This document shows positions 55,475 through 64,000 of a stretch of DNA of 64,000 nt, one piece after another. Position 1 is the stretch's first letter. The number at the start of each line of letters is the position of its first letter. Below the pieces are notes generated by a model that had not been told where the DNA came from, did not search any database, and saw nothing but the letters and a program-made list of their open reading frames with translations. The translations under genes were made by a program, and so were the position numbers. This stretch comes from Cedecea neteri NBRC 105707 = ATCC 33855 (GTDB lineage: Bacteria > Pseudomonadota > Gammaproteobacteria > Enterobacterales > Enterobacteriaceae): assembly GCF_001571265.1 (NCBI RefSeq), contig NZ_BCTL01000035.1:1-64000 (forward strand). Reading direction: 5' to 3'.

Positions 55475-56913
55475 TAACGCAACGCCTTTGCCGCAGGCGC
55501 TGGCGAGGCATGTACTCGCCCTTCGGCAAGCTGCTGCTCCAGCGCTTCAAGGCTCACGCCTTTGGTTTCTGGTACGAAACGGCGCACGTAAATAAAGCCA
55601 GCGGCGCAGATAACGCCATAAAGGAGGAAGCTACCGGATGCGCCCAGGCCTGCATTGAGCAGCGGGAAGGTGTAAGTCAGCAGGAAACAGGCCACCCACA
55701 GCGCTAATGTGCCCAGCGACATCGCCAGGCCGCGAACGCGGTTGGGGAAAATTTCCGACAGCAGCACCCAGGTCACCGGCGCCAGCGTCAGGGCATAGGT
55801 AGCGATAGCGGCCAGCACCAGAATCAGCACCGGCAGCCCCAGAATGCCAAGGCCGTAAGCCGCACCAATCAGCGCATAGATAATGGTCAACCCTGCGGCA
55901 CCGAACAGCATCAGTTTACGGCGGCCGATTTTGTCCACCAGCGGCAACGCGGCCACGGTAAAGACCAGGTTAATCAGGCCGGTAGCCACAATCGATTTCA
56001 GCGTGCTGTTAATATCAAATCCGGCAGAGGCGAAAATCTCCTGCGCGTAGTTGAAGATAACGTTAATCCCGCACCACTGCTGGAACACCGCCAGCACCAT
56101 ACCAATCACGATGATCGGGCGAACCTTCGGCTCCCACAGCGCGGACCACGATACTTTTTGCGTGTCCTTGCTTAACGTTTCCTGAATATCCTTTAGCGTT
56201 TCATCGGCATAGCTTTTACTGCCGATGCGGCTCAGCATCTGGTGAGCACGTTCGCTTTTCCCGGCTCGCACCAGCCAGCGCGGTGATTCAGGGACAAAGA
56301 ACATCAGGATCAAAAACGCCGCAGCAGGCACTACGCCCGAGCCAAACATCCAGCGCCAGCCCGCCTGTCCGTTCCAGCTCGCGCTGATTTCCTGCATCGT
56401 TGCGTGGCTGGCCACCGGTTCGGCGATCATCAGATTGATAAGCTGCGCCGCCAGTACCCCGATAACAATGGTAAGCTGGTTAACCGCGACAAAACGCCCG
56501 CGCTGTGCCGCCGGGCTAATTTCTGCGATATACATCGGGCTAAGCGCCGAAGCGAGGCCGATACCCACCCCGCCGACAATACGCCATACAACAAACAGGT
56601 CGAAGTTGCTTGCAACCGCCGTGCCCCAGGCTGAGATGGTAAATAGCAGCGCGGCAATAATAAGGGGAATTTTGCGGCCAAACTTATCGGCGCACCAGCC
56701 GGAGAGCAGCGCCCCGATAACACAGCCCACTAACGCGGAACTCATCGCCCAGCCGGAAACGGCCGGATCGGTAATCGAGAAATAGGCTTCGTAAAAAGGT
56801 TTTGCCCCGCCGATAACCACCCAGTCATAACCAAACAACAGCCCGCCACAGGCGGCCACCAGACAGATGGTCCAGACGTAACCCATGCGTAATTGCGATT
56901 GCATACGTTCCAT
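55474..56913 (-). CDS. Sugar-porter-family MFS transporter
   Basis: This 479-residue inner-membrane transporter has twelve hydrophobic helices and the sugar porter signatures: GLLFGYDWVVIGGA, GWCADKFGRKIP, GLASALSPMYIAEISPAAQRGRFVAVNQL, PESPRWLVRAGK, QQWCGINVIFNYAQEIF and PETKGVSLE. It is related to XylE/GalP-type proton symporters. ATG 56913 follows AGGA by six bases. It is inserted between yphG and yphB, a place without a transporter in E. coli; it may bring in the sugar handled by the yph cluster. The substrate is not predictable. Confidence 0.92.
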   Translation of the reverse strand: MERMQSQLRMGYVWTICLVAACGGLLFGYDWVVIGGAKPFYEAYFSITDPAVSGWAMSSALVGCVIGALLSGWCADKFGRKIPLIIAALLFTISAWGTAVASNFDLFVVWRIVGGVGIGLASALSPMYIAEISPAAQRGRFVAVNQLTIVIGVLAAQLINLMIAEPVASHATMQEISASWNGQAGWRWMFGSGVVPAAAFLILMFFVPESPRWLVRAGKSERAHQMLSRIGSKSYADETLKDIQETLSKDTQKVSWSALWEPKVRPIIVIGMVLAVFQQWCGINVIFNYAQEIFASAGFDINSTLKSIVATGLINLVFTVAALPLVDKIGRRKLMLFGAAGLTIIYALIGAAYGLGILGLPVLILVLAAIATYALTLAPVTWVLLSEIFPNRVRGLAMSLGTLALWVACFLLTYTFPLLNAGLGASGSFLLYGVICAAGFIYVRRFVPETKGVSLEALEQQLAEGRVHASPAPAAKALR

Positions 56914-56978
56914 GGTTGATCCTCATCTTGTATTTGTAGGGTAAGGAGCGGGCGCTCATCGTCGCCCGCGAATTATGG

Positions 56979-59900
56979 TTAGAACACGCCGGTACTAAGG
57001 GCCTGACGCAGCAGATGCGCTTTGTCGTGTGCCGGGTTAATCGCCAGCAATTCCTCCACCAGTTGATTGAACGTGGCGATATTCCCCAGGCCGAGTTGCC
57101 CAAGCGCCTCAACAAACAGACAATGCTGACGATGCTGCCTGCACGAATCCCCGTTAAGCGCAATCAGGTCCGGCAGAGAAACGGCGAAGAAGTCGGCCTC
57201 AACCACGTCTTCCCTGTGCTCCTGAGCCCAGTCGATAAACGTCCTGAACTGCTGGTGAGCTACTTCAAGCTCGCCCAGTTGCTTGCGGGCCATGGCCTGA
57301 TAGAAGAGGTAATCCAGCGGCTGATCGTTGTAATAGCGTCCTGCGGCTAAAGAGCTCCCGCCTTTCAACGCCTCCCGGTAGCATGAGTTGGCCATCTCGT
57401 TACGCTGCTGAAGCTGGGCGCAGCGGCCAAGCAAATACCAGATATCGTTGTCGGTTTGCCCAACCAGGCGGCCTTCACCGAGGTTTTCCGGGTAGCTCAG
57501 CGCCTGTTGTAGCAATTCCTCCGCCTGGCCATATTTGCCGTCAGCCATGTTTGCGAGGGCACGACGCTGCTGGTTGATCAGATACTGCCCCGTCACTTTG
57601 CCCTCGCCGCCTTCCCACGGATGGAACTTGCGTTCAGCCAGGACCTTAGCGGCTTCGTCATGCTTGCCGTGAAGGTTCCACAGACCGAGTAATTCAGCGG
57701 TCAGATCGTCACGCTTCAGCGCCACCTCACGTTTCGCCTCAAGGCGAGCCAGACGCTCATCCGACAAGCGGCCGTTAAGCTTCAGCAGGAAATCGAGTTC
57801 GAACAGGAAGCGGGCATTCTCTGGCTCAAGCTCTACCGCACGCTGCAGCAGAGTTTCAGCTCGTTTAGCGTCCTGCTCTTTATTCCAGGCATGAATGGCC
57901 AGCACGCGCTGCACGGAGGCAAACTCCGGCATTTGTTCGGCGCAGAACGCCCAGCAGCTAAGGGCTTCATCGTAGCGGCGCTTGCTGTACCAGAAGCAGC
58001 CCAGCAGATACTGCGCAAAGCCATCCTGCGGCAGGCGCATCAGCATCTGCACTTCATCCAGCGTGTTAGGGAAACGAACTCGGGCGGTAAATCTTTCGCG
58101 AGCCTGCGCCAGATAGCTCTGCTGGCGTTGAGGGTCAGCTTCCAGCGAGGCCTGCCACAGCAGCGGCATTGCTTCCTGAGCGTTGAGCACCTCCAGCAGC
58201 TCACGAGCAGCGGTTTCTGCGCCAAAGCTCATCAGCCATCCGGCCAAAACGCTGGCGTTAGTGCCACGCTGCCCGGTGACCTGCAGCAGCTTTTGCTTGT
58301 CGCCTTCGTTTGGGGTAATGGCCCAGCGGGCATAATGCAGGGCATAGCTCAGCGGCCAGACGGCCAGCTGCTGCTCAGTCCACGCCAGCGCGGCGGCTTT
58401 TTCACCCTGCTGATGCAGCGCCAGCGCTTTTAGCGCCATGGCCAGGTTGTTGGAGGCGTTGAACTGCAGGCTTTGGGACACCAACGTTAATGCCCGAGCG
58501 GTTTCCCCTTTGCGCATCGCCAGGCGTGCCAGGGCATAAAAGGCCGCATCCCGGCAGTTGCCGCTCCAGCTCGCCTTGTAGTAATCGTCGAAGGCTCCTT
58601 CGTAGTCGCCCAGACGCTCTTTCGCCGAGCCGCGCAGCTGGCTGGCATCGCCGTTTTGCGGGTTTTTGTTCAGGCAATGGGCGCGTTTTAGCGCCGCATC
58701 AGCATGCTCTTTCGCCTTCTGCCAGTTGGCCCGGTTGAATTCGAGCGTCCCCAGCGCGACGTTGCTGCGGTAATCAAGCGGGTCAATGTCCAGCGCTCGC
58801 TGGTAATAGTCGAAGGCCGAACGGCTGGCGTGCAGATACTGTTCCAGATGCTGCCCAATGAAATAAAGCTCATCGCAGTTATCAATCTGTTCGGGCTTAG
58901 CCGGCGCCTGCGCCGCCTGCGGCAGAGGCAGCTCTTCAGGGACGTGCTCAAGGTAGCTCAGCAGCGCTTCACCACGTTCGTTAAGCAAGGTGAGAGTCAG
59001 CCGCTGCGGCCAGTCGTCCGCCAGCTGATGTTGCCAGGCTTCCGCTGGCTTCAAGCTGAGCGGAGATTGCCACAGGATTTGGCCGTCGCTTTCAAGGCGC
59101 AGCGTGGCCTGCTCCAGCGGGGAAATCGCATAGACGCCAAGCGCTAACTTCCCAGGCTGGCGTTCGAGCTTGATTGCCGCCTCGGTATTGGCATTTTGCA
59201 GCGTGCCCAGCTTGCTGTAAGGCAGGAAGTTTTGCACAAACACTTTTTCTTCAAACGGCGCCAGCCAGGTGAAGTCCGGCTGGTTGTCGGTGAACACGCC
59301 GGTCATTAGTTCGATGTAGGGGCCGTTGGTGTCGGTCAGGTTGCGGTCCCAGGCCAGGCCAAAGTCACAGTTACCCCAGGTCCACTGCTTCTTGCCCGGT
59401 GACACATGGTGATCGGCAATGTGCAGCAGCCCACCCTGCTCGCCGTGATGATAAGCCCCCACGAAGTCGTAATCGGACTTATCGGCCATAAAGGAGGTGG
59501 GCACGGGAATATTTTTGTAGCGGGAGATGTCCACGCCTGCGGAGTAATCCACCTTGTAATAGGTGCCGTGGGCAATCGGGAAAGCAGAAACGTCGCGTTT
59601 GCCGTGGTCAAATACCGCGGTAACGTCCGGCGGGAAGACGCTTTGGTGCTCGTCACCGCCCTTCACCGCCGGGTTAGCCCACCACAGGAAGTGGCGCGGC
59701 GTGGCGTTGCCGTTAAAGACCTTACCGGTAATTTCAATCAGCGCTTTTTCAGGGTAAAGCGTAAAGCCGGTCATCACCTGCAGGCCGCGCATAGGTTCAA
59801 CTTCACCCAGCCAGACGGTTTGCGCCCCGCTTTCGTGCTGCTGGAAGGTGACGTCCACCGGCATGAAGGTCGTCGGGCGGTGGTGCTGCGGCCAGTTAAA

Positions 59901-60251
59901 TTCAATCCCGCCGGAAATCCACGGCCCGACCAGGCCCACCAGCGCGGGTTTAACCACTTCGTTGTAGTAAACGAAGTCGCGCTCCATCACTTTGTCCCAG
60001 GCGCGATGAATACGTCCGCCCAGCTCCGGCAGCAACATGACGCGAATAAAATCGTTTTCCAGCCATACCGCCTGGTACTCACGCATTTCGCGCTTGCCGG
60101 TCAGCGTGTCAATCACGCCGTAAGGATAAACCGCCCCGGAAGAGCCCTGGTAGACGCGATGCTCGAGGAACATCGGGTTAGGGTCTTCTGCGCCGGTGGT
60201 CCATGTGGGGAGTGAAAGGGTTTCCTGCCAGACTTTTACCGCTCCGTACAT
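56979..60251 (-). CDS. yphG: DUF5107 and TPR-repeat protein YphG
   Basis: This 1090-residue cytoplasmic protein has an N-terminal DUF5107 domain (about residues 1-330), a galactose-mutarotase-like beta-sandwich with GGIEFNWPQHHRPTTFMPV and LWWANPAVKGGDEHQSVFPPD, then several tetratricopeptide repeats (e.g. FDYYQRALDIDPLDYRSNVALGTLEFNRANWQKAKEHADAALKRA). E. coli YphG has the same architecture and length. The role is unknown; it may act on or bind sugar chains. It is the first gene of a minus-strand run with the sugar porter and yphB, divergent from yphH, with its ATG at 60251 after GGAG. Confidence 0.92.
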   Translation of the reverse strand: MYGAVKVWQETLSLPTWTTGAEDPNPMFLEHRVYQGSSGAVYPYGVIDTLTGKREMREYQAVWLENDFIRVMLLPELGGRIHRAWDKVMERDFVYYNEVVKPALVGLVGPWISGGIEFNWPQHHRPTTFMPVDVTFQQHESGAQTVWLGEVEPMRGLQVMTGFTLYPEKALIEITGKVFNGNATPRHFLWWANPAVKGGDEHQSVFPPDVTAVFDHGKRDVSAFPIAHGTYYKVDYSAGVDISRYKNIPVPTSFMADKSDYDFVGAYHHGEQGGLLHIADHHVSPGKKQWTWGNCDFGLAWDRNLTDTNGPYIELMTGVFTDNQPDFTWLAPFEEKVFVQNFLPYSKLGTLQNANTEAAIKLERQPGKLALGVYAISPLEQATLRLESDGQILWQSPLSLKPAEAWQHQLADDWPQRLTLTLLNERGEALLSYLEHVPEELPLPQAAQAPAKPEQIDNCDELYFIGQHLEQYLHASRSAFDYYQRALDIDPLDYRSNVALGTLEFNRANWQKAKEHADAALKRAHCLNKNPQNGDASQLRGSAKERLGDYEGAFDDYYKASWSGNCRDAAFYALARLAMRKGETARALTLVSQSLQFNASNNLAMALKALALHQQGEKAAALAWTEQQLAVWPLSYALHYARWAITPNEGDKQKLLQVTGQRGTNASVLAGWLMSFGAETAARELLEVLNAQEAMPLLWQASLEADPQRQQSYLAQARERFTARVRFPNTLDEVQMLMRLPQDGFAQYLLGCFWYSKRRYDEALSCWAFCAEQMPEFASVQRVLAIHAWNKEQDAKRAETLLQRAVELEPENARFLFELDFLLKLNGRLSDERLARLEAKREVALKRDDLTAELLGLWNLHGKHDEAAKVLAERKFHPWEGGEGKVTGQYLINQQRRALANMADGKYGQAEELLQQALSYPENLGEGRLVGQTDNDIWYLLGRCAQLQQRNEMANSCYREALKGGSSLAAGRYYNDQPLDYLFYQAMARKQLGELEVAHQQFRTFIDWAQEHREDVVEADFFAVSLPDLIALNGDSCRQHRQHCLFVEALGQLGLGNIATFNQLVEELLAINPAHDKAHLLRQALSTGVF

Positions 60252-60367
60252 AGCAACTCTCCAGTAAATAAATAACAGTGAATGGGGGATTGCCGACAGT
60301 TTGAAGCAGCTGATTGTGATTTAATCGCTGAATGCTCACGCAATACAGTTAATGAGGTTTAGTAAAA

Positions 60368-61561
60368 ATGCAGGAGTCGGGTCTCAACAATCAGCGGGTG
60401 CGCCAGCTCAACCGGCAAACCCTGATGAAGCTGGTATGGCGGCACAAGCGGCTGAGTAAGTCGCAGTTTGCTCAGCACACCGGGCTGTCGATTCCGGCGG
60501 TCAGCAACATTCTGGAAGAACTGGTGGCAGAGGGAAAACTCAGCCATTCCAGCGAAAATCTCAGCAGCCGGGGGCTAAACGGCGGCAGCTACCAGATCCC
60601 TCCGGAAGGGCATTACATCCTCTGTATGAACGTCACCCCAACCAGCATTGAAAGCCAGCTGTGCAACGCTCAGCTTTCGCCGATAGCCGACTTTGAACGC
60701 CGCGCTATTGTGGCGCCCTCTCCTTCGGCGCTGCTGTCGGCCATTGAGGCAATCTGGCAGCAGCAGCGAAAAAGCCGGCCGAGAAAAACTATCAACCTTG
60801 CGCTGGGCATACACGGACAGGTCGATCCCGTGACCGGCGTGTCGCAGACCATGCCCCAGGCGCCGTGGCGCGAAGCGGTGGAAATTAAGTATCTGCTGGA
60901 AGAGAAGCTCGGCGTCACGGTGCTGCTGGATAACGACTGCGTGATGCTGGCGCTGGCGGAAAAATGGCAAAACGCCGGGAATCGGGAGGATTTTTGCGTG
61001 CTCAACGTCGATTACGGCATCGGCTCTTCGTTCGTGATTAACGGGCAAATTTATCGCGGCAATCTCTACGGCAGTGGACAAATTGGCCACACCATCGTCA
61101 ACCCCGACGGCATGGCTTGCGACTGTGGGCGCTACGGCTGCCTGGAGACCGTGGCCTCATTAAGCGCGCTAAAAAAGCAGGCCCGTATCTGGCTCAAAAC
61201 GCATCCTGAGGTACAGCGGCATGACCCAGAAAAACTGACTTCCCGGCAGTTGGTTCAGGCGCTGCATGCGGGCGACGAAAGAGTGGCTCGCTGGGTGGAA
61301 GATTCAGCAAATGCGATTGGGCTTAGCCTGTATAACTTCCTTAATATTCTCAATATTAACCAGATCTGGTTCTATGGCCGCAGCTGCGAGTTTGGCGAAA
61401 GCTGGCTGAACGCGATTAAACAGCGCATTGGTTTTAATCCGTTCGACCACGGTGATAGCCTGAAGAGTAACGCCACACAAATAAACTTCGGCCAGCTAAC
61501 ACGTGCCCAACAGGTGATGGGGATAGGTTATTTATATGCCGAGACTGCGCTGATGGAATAA
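60368..61561 (+). CDS. yphH: ROK-family transcriptional regulator YphH
   Basis: This 397-residue protein is a NagC/Mlc-type ROK regulator: an N-terminal winged helix-turn-helix (RLSKSQFAQHTGLSIPAVSNILEELVAEGKL, about 30-65) and a ROK kinase-like domain with CDCGRYGCLETVAS, the zinc-binding signature of the family. The ATP-binding DYGIGSSFVINGQ segment and DNDCVMLALAE are also present, but regulators of this class are usually not active kinases. It is divergent from yphG and co-directional with yphA, so it likely controls both yph transcripts in response to a sugar. Confidence 0.92.
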   Translation: MQESGLNNQRVRQLNRQTLMKLVWRHKRLSKSQFAQHTGLSIPAVSNILEELVAEGKLSHSSENLSSRGLNGGSYQIPPEGHYILCMNVTPTSIESQLCNAQLSPIADFERRAIVAPSPSALLSAIEAIWQQQRKSRPRKTINLALGIHGQVDPVTGVSQTMPQAPWREAVEIKYLLEEKLGVTVLLDNDCVMLALAEKWQNAGNREDFCVLNVDYGIGSSFVINGQIYRGNLYGSGQIGHTIVNPDGMACDCGRYGCLETVASLSALKKQARIWLKTHPEVQRHDPEKLTSRQLVQALHAGDERVARWVEDSANAIGLSLYNFLNILNINQIWFYGRSCEFGESWLNAIKQRIGFNPFDHGDSLKSNATQINFGQLTRAQQVMGIGYLYAETALME

Positions 61562-61692
61562 CGGGATGGCGTCGGGCGTCATCAATAAAAAACATTCACT
61601 AACACAAACAGCGTGGTAGAGGCGCAGCGGCAATGGCAGGCTCCGGTTTTGTGTATTAACTTTAACTTGAGTCCACCACAGGCGAGCCCGCT

Positions 61693-62115
61693 ATGAACAC
61701 ACTACGCTATTTCGATTTTGGTCAATCCCGTGCCCTGATCTTGCTTATTGCCCGTATTGCGTTGATTTTGCTGTTCATTATTTTCGGCTTGCCGAAGATC
61801 AGCGGATTCAGCGGGACCGTGGCCTATATGGAGCATCTTGGGGCACCACTCCCTACGCTTGCCGCCGCGATTGCGGTGTTTATGGAAGTTGTTGCCGCTA
61901 TCCTGGTCATCATCGGGTTCTTTACCCGTCCGCTGGCCATTTTGTTTGTGTTTTATACCCTCGGGACGGCGGTTATCGGCCACCATTACTGGAGTATGAC
62001 CGGGGATGCCGTGATGCCTAACATGATTAACTTCTATAAAAACATCAGTATAGCTGGCGGATTCCTGCTGCTGGCGGTCACCGGCCCTGGCGCGATATCC
62101 GTCGACAAGCGCTAA
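61693..62115 (+). CDS. yphA: DoxX-family inner-membrane protein YphA
   Basis: This 140-residue membrane protein has four hydrophobic helices and the DoxX family layout, with [21 protein letters not shown] in helix 1 and [20 protein letters not shown] between later helices. It matches E. coli YphA in length and sequence pattern. DoxX relatives are linked to quinone or thiosulfate redox functions, but this member is uncharacterised. In E. coli yphA precedes yphB; here it lies between yphH and yphF, so the cluster is rearranged. A strong terminator follows. Confidence 0.9.
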   Translation: MNTLRYFDFGQSRALILLIARIALILLFIIFGLPKISGFSGTVAYMEHLGAPLPTLAAAIAVFMEVVAAILVIIGFFTRPLAILFVFYTLGTAVIGHHYWSMTGDAVMPNMINFYKNISIAGGFLLLAVTGPGAISVDKR

Positions 62116-62130
62116 ATTTCTTCCTCACTC

Positions 62131-62155
62131 AAAGGCCGCTTATGCGGCCTTTTTC
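62131..62155 (+). terminator. yphA rho-independent terminator
   Basis: Perfect 9-nt arms AAAGGCCGC (62131-62139) and GCGGCCTTT (62144-62152) with a 4-nt loop are followed by TTC. It lies 16 bp after the yphA stop and separates it from yphF. Confidence 0.85.
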
Positions 62156-62498
62156 ATTCGTTTCCCGTCCATTTTGCTTGATACGCTTCAGCTCACAATT
62201 TAGTAACATTCTTTTGCTGACTGACCGCCTCTTTGGTGTCAAAAACATCCCCAGAACGGCAATTTGTTTATTAATTGTTATTTATATGTTTCATTTCTGA
62301 CTATTAATTAACACTACCATGTCCGTCCAGTTTAAAAAAACATCATATATTTAACCATTTTTTAACCAAATTAGATCTAAAAAAAAACAATAATGGGCGT
62401 GCATCACATTTAGAAAAACTGCGATTCATTCCCTCTTCCCTTCGTTGCTAGTCTCCTCTCCGTGACATGCCTCAGTCCCTAATAAAAAAGGTACACCT
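62156..62498. other. Intergenic region upstream of yphF
   Basis: This AT-rich interval of about 340 bp has no supported gene. It should hold the yphFE promoter. A TCACA half-site (around 62404-62408) could be part of a CRP site, but its left half is poor. The yphF start is preceded by an A-rich, AAAAAAGG-type ribosome-binding site. Confidence 0.4.
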
Positions 62499-63482
62499 AT
62501 GAAATTCAAACTCGCATTACTCAGTGCAACCCTGATTTCTGCATGCATGTTGTCCGGTACGGCCGTTGCGGCGGATAAGTATGAAATCGCAGTGGTGGCG
62601 AAAGTCACCGGGATCCCATGGTTCAACCGGATGGAAACCGGCGTCAATGAAGCCGCGAAAAAACTCAACGTTAACGCGTACCAGACCGGTGCCGCTACGC
62701 CCGATCCCGCTCAGCAGGTGAAGGTGATTGAGGATCTGATCGCCAAGAAAGTAAACGCCATTATTGTGGTGCCTAACGACGCCAAAGTGCTGGAGCCGGT
62801 GCTGAAAAAAGCGCGCGATCAGGGCATCGTGGTGCTGACGCATGAATCCCCTGACCAGCAGATCGGCCAGTGGGATATCGAAACCATCGACAGCGAAAAA
62901 TATGCTCAGGCCAACATGGACGAGCTGGCGAAAGACATGGGCGGCAAAGGCGGCTATGCCATTTACGTCGGGTCGCTGACCGTGCCTCTGCACAACGCCT
63001 GGGCGGATTCCGCCATTAAATACCAGAAAGAAAAATACCCGGATATGTTTGAAGTAACTTCGCGCCTGCCGGTGGCGGAGAGCATCGACAAATCCTACTC
63101 CACTACCCTTGATCTAATGAAAACGTATCCGCAGATGAAAGGCGTTATCGGCTTTGGTTCCCTCGGCCCAATCGGTGCGGGCCAGGCAGTACAGAAGAAA
63201 CGCGCTAAGGATAAACTGGCGGTGGTCGGCATTGCCATGCCGGGCCAGGCGGCACCTTATCTGATGCGCGGCGACATTAAAAAAGCGCTGCTCTGGGATC
63301 CTAAAGATGCCGGTTATGCGCTTGTCACCGTGGCCGACCAGCTGCTGCAGGGCAAAGCCGTCACCAAAGACCTGACCATTGACGGTCTGGGCAAGGCCGA
63401 TGTCGACATGGATAAGAAAGTGATCCGCTTTAACAAGATCCTCGAAGTCACCAAAGATAACGCTCAGTCACTCGGTTTCTAA
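62499..63482 (+). CDS. yphF: ABC sugar transporter periplasmic binding protein YphF
   Basis: YphF is a periplasmic binding protein of the ribose/autoinducer-2 (LsrB/RbsB) family with a signal peptide (MKFKLALLSATLISACMLSGTAVAA, then DKYEIAVVAKVTG). The mature protein shows the two-lobe fold: DLIAKKVNAIIVVPNDAKVLEPVLKKARDQGIVVLTHES and GVIGFGSLGPIGAGQAV. The 327 residues equal E. coli YphF. It is followed by the ATPase gene yphE; permease and dehydrogenase genes probably lie beyond the window edge. The ligand is unknown. Confidence 0.93.
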   Translation: MKFKLALLSATLISACMLSGTAVAADKYEIAVVAKVTGIPWFNRMETGVNEAAKKLNVNAYQTGAATPDPAQQVKVIEDLIAKKVNAIIVVPNDAKVLEPVLKKARDQGIVVLTHESPDQQIGQWDIETIDSEKYAQANMDELAKDMGGKGGYAIYVGSLTVPLHNAWADSAIKYQKEKYPDMFEVTSRLPVAESIDKSYSTTLDLMKTYPQMKGVIGFGSLGPIGAGQAVQKKRAKDKLAVVGIAMPGQAAPYLMRGDIKKALLWDPKDAGYALVTVADQLLQGKAVTKDLTIDGLGKADVDMDKKVIRFNKILEVTKDNAQSLGF

Positions 63483-63590
63483 GGCACTTAAGCCAACACC
63501 AGGTAAACCGGAACGCCGGTCAATTGGCCGGCCTTCTCCAACAAGATTATTTTGTCGCGCCCACGTCGGGCGCCGGCAGGGGCATTACCC

Positions 63591-64000
63591 ATGACCGACA
63601 CTTCCGCATTTATCACTCTTGAGAATATCAGCAAGGAATTCCCGGGCGTGCGGGCGCTGGATAACGTCAATCTGACGCTCAAAAAAGGCGAAGTCCATTG
63701 CCTGGCCGGACAAAACGGCTGCGGTAAAAGCACGATCATCAAAGTAATTTCCGGCGTCTATCACCCGGAAAAAGGAGCGCAGATTGCCCTCGACGGCAAA
63801 CTGTTCCACAGCCTGACACCCACGCTGTCCGCTCATTACGGCATCCAGGTGATCTACCAGGATCTCTCTTTGTTCCCCAATTTCAGCGTGGCCGAGAATA
63901 TCGCCGTGCACCGCTACCAGCCCGGCGGCAGTCTGTGGGTTAACCGTAGCGCGATGAAAGCCCAGGCGCTGGCGGCCATGAAACGCATCGGCGTGTCGCT
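63591..64000 (+). CDS. yphE: ABC sugar transporter ATP-binding protein YphE (partial)
   Basis: The gene runs off the right edge; about 136 codons are visible. It begins at ATG 63591 after CAGGGGC. The visible part is the first ABC domain of a duplicated sugar ATPase (RbsA/MglA type): FITLENISKEFPGVRALDNV, Walker A GQNGCGKST and the Q-loop IQVIYQDLSLFPNFSVAENIA. It follows yphF by 108 bp and matches E. coli yphE, where the transporter pairs with permease YphD. Confidence 0.9.
   Translation, partial: MTDTSAFITLENISKEFPGVRALDNVNLTLKKGEVHCLAGQNGCGKSTIIKVISGVYHPEKGAQIALDGKLFHSLTPTLSAHYGIQVIYQDLSLFPNFSVAENIAVHRYQPGGSLWVNRSAMKAQALAAMKRIGVS

Noticed and set aside
62390..62412. CRP-binding site upstream of yphF
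   Set aside because: A perfect TCACA half-site is present but the left half (ATGGG) does not match TGTGA, so support is too weak.
1..64000. tRNA or rRNA genes
   Set aside because: No cloverleaf-type sequence with CCA-end features or rRNA-like segment was recognised in any gap; all gaps are accounted for by short intergenic regions.

Overview
This 64 kb window is chromosomal DNA from an Enterobacteriaceae member. Long blocks follow E. coli/Salmonella gene order: guaA-guaB | xseA | yfgJ, then der-bamB-yfgM-hisS-ispG-rodZ-rlmN-ndk-pbpC-yfhM | sseA | sseB-pepB-iscX-fdx-hscA-hscB-iscA-iscU-iscS-iscR-trmJ | suhB, csiE/hcaT and a rearranged yph cluster. The proteins are close to E. coli in length and motifs, but the accessory genes point to a relative such as Cedecea or the Enterobacter/Leclercia group. 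I cannot fix the genus by eye. No rRNA, tRNA, CRISPR array, integrase or insertion sequence is visible.

Region 1 (1-13.85 kb) is accessory. A minus-strand operon holds an osmoprotectant-type ABC importer (ATPase, two permeases, binding protein) followed by a flavin-dependent monooxygenase. Next come a plus-strand trio (P-loop kinase, MccF/LdcA-like S66 peptidase, DUF4180), a divergent LysR/LysE-exporter pair, an AT-rich orphan gene whose product looks like a CheD-fold deamidase, an M24 peptidase divergent from an AraC regulator with a DUF2000 gene, an Nlp/SfsB-like regulator, and an AT-rich HNH nuclease gene lying against the 3' end of guaA, a known integration hot spot.

Region 2 (14-18.9 kb) is guaBA (PurR-type operator, G+C-rich discriminator), divergent xseA, and yfgJ. 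Region 3 (19.1-22.6 kb) is an inserted plus-strand operon (amidase, NCS1 permease, biuret-hydrolase-like cysteine hydrolase) preceded by a candidate sigma-54 promoter, which suggests nitrogen scavenging.

Region 4 (22.6-50.3 kb) is core housekeeping: ribosome GTPase and outer-membrane assembly (der, bamB, yfgM), histidyl-tRNA synthetase, isoprenoid synthesis (ispG), cell shape (rodZ), RNA methylation (rlmN, trmJ), nucleotide balance (ndk), periplasmic PbpC with its alpha-2-macroglobulin partner, sulfurtransferase sseA, sseB, pepB, the full isc operon with IscR feedback, and suhB. A palindromic tandem-repeat element sits between pepB and sseB.

Region 5 (50.3-64 kb) departs from E. coli. A NicO/DUF1007 metal-transport pair occupies the usual yfhR place. 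csiE and hcaT converge with overlapping stop codons, but the hca dioxygenase genes are absent. The yph sugar cluster is rearranged: yphB, a sugar-porter MFS gene and yphG run on the minus strand; yphH, yphA, yphF and the start of yphE run on the plus strand and continue past the right edge.
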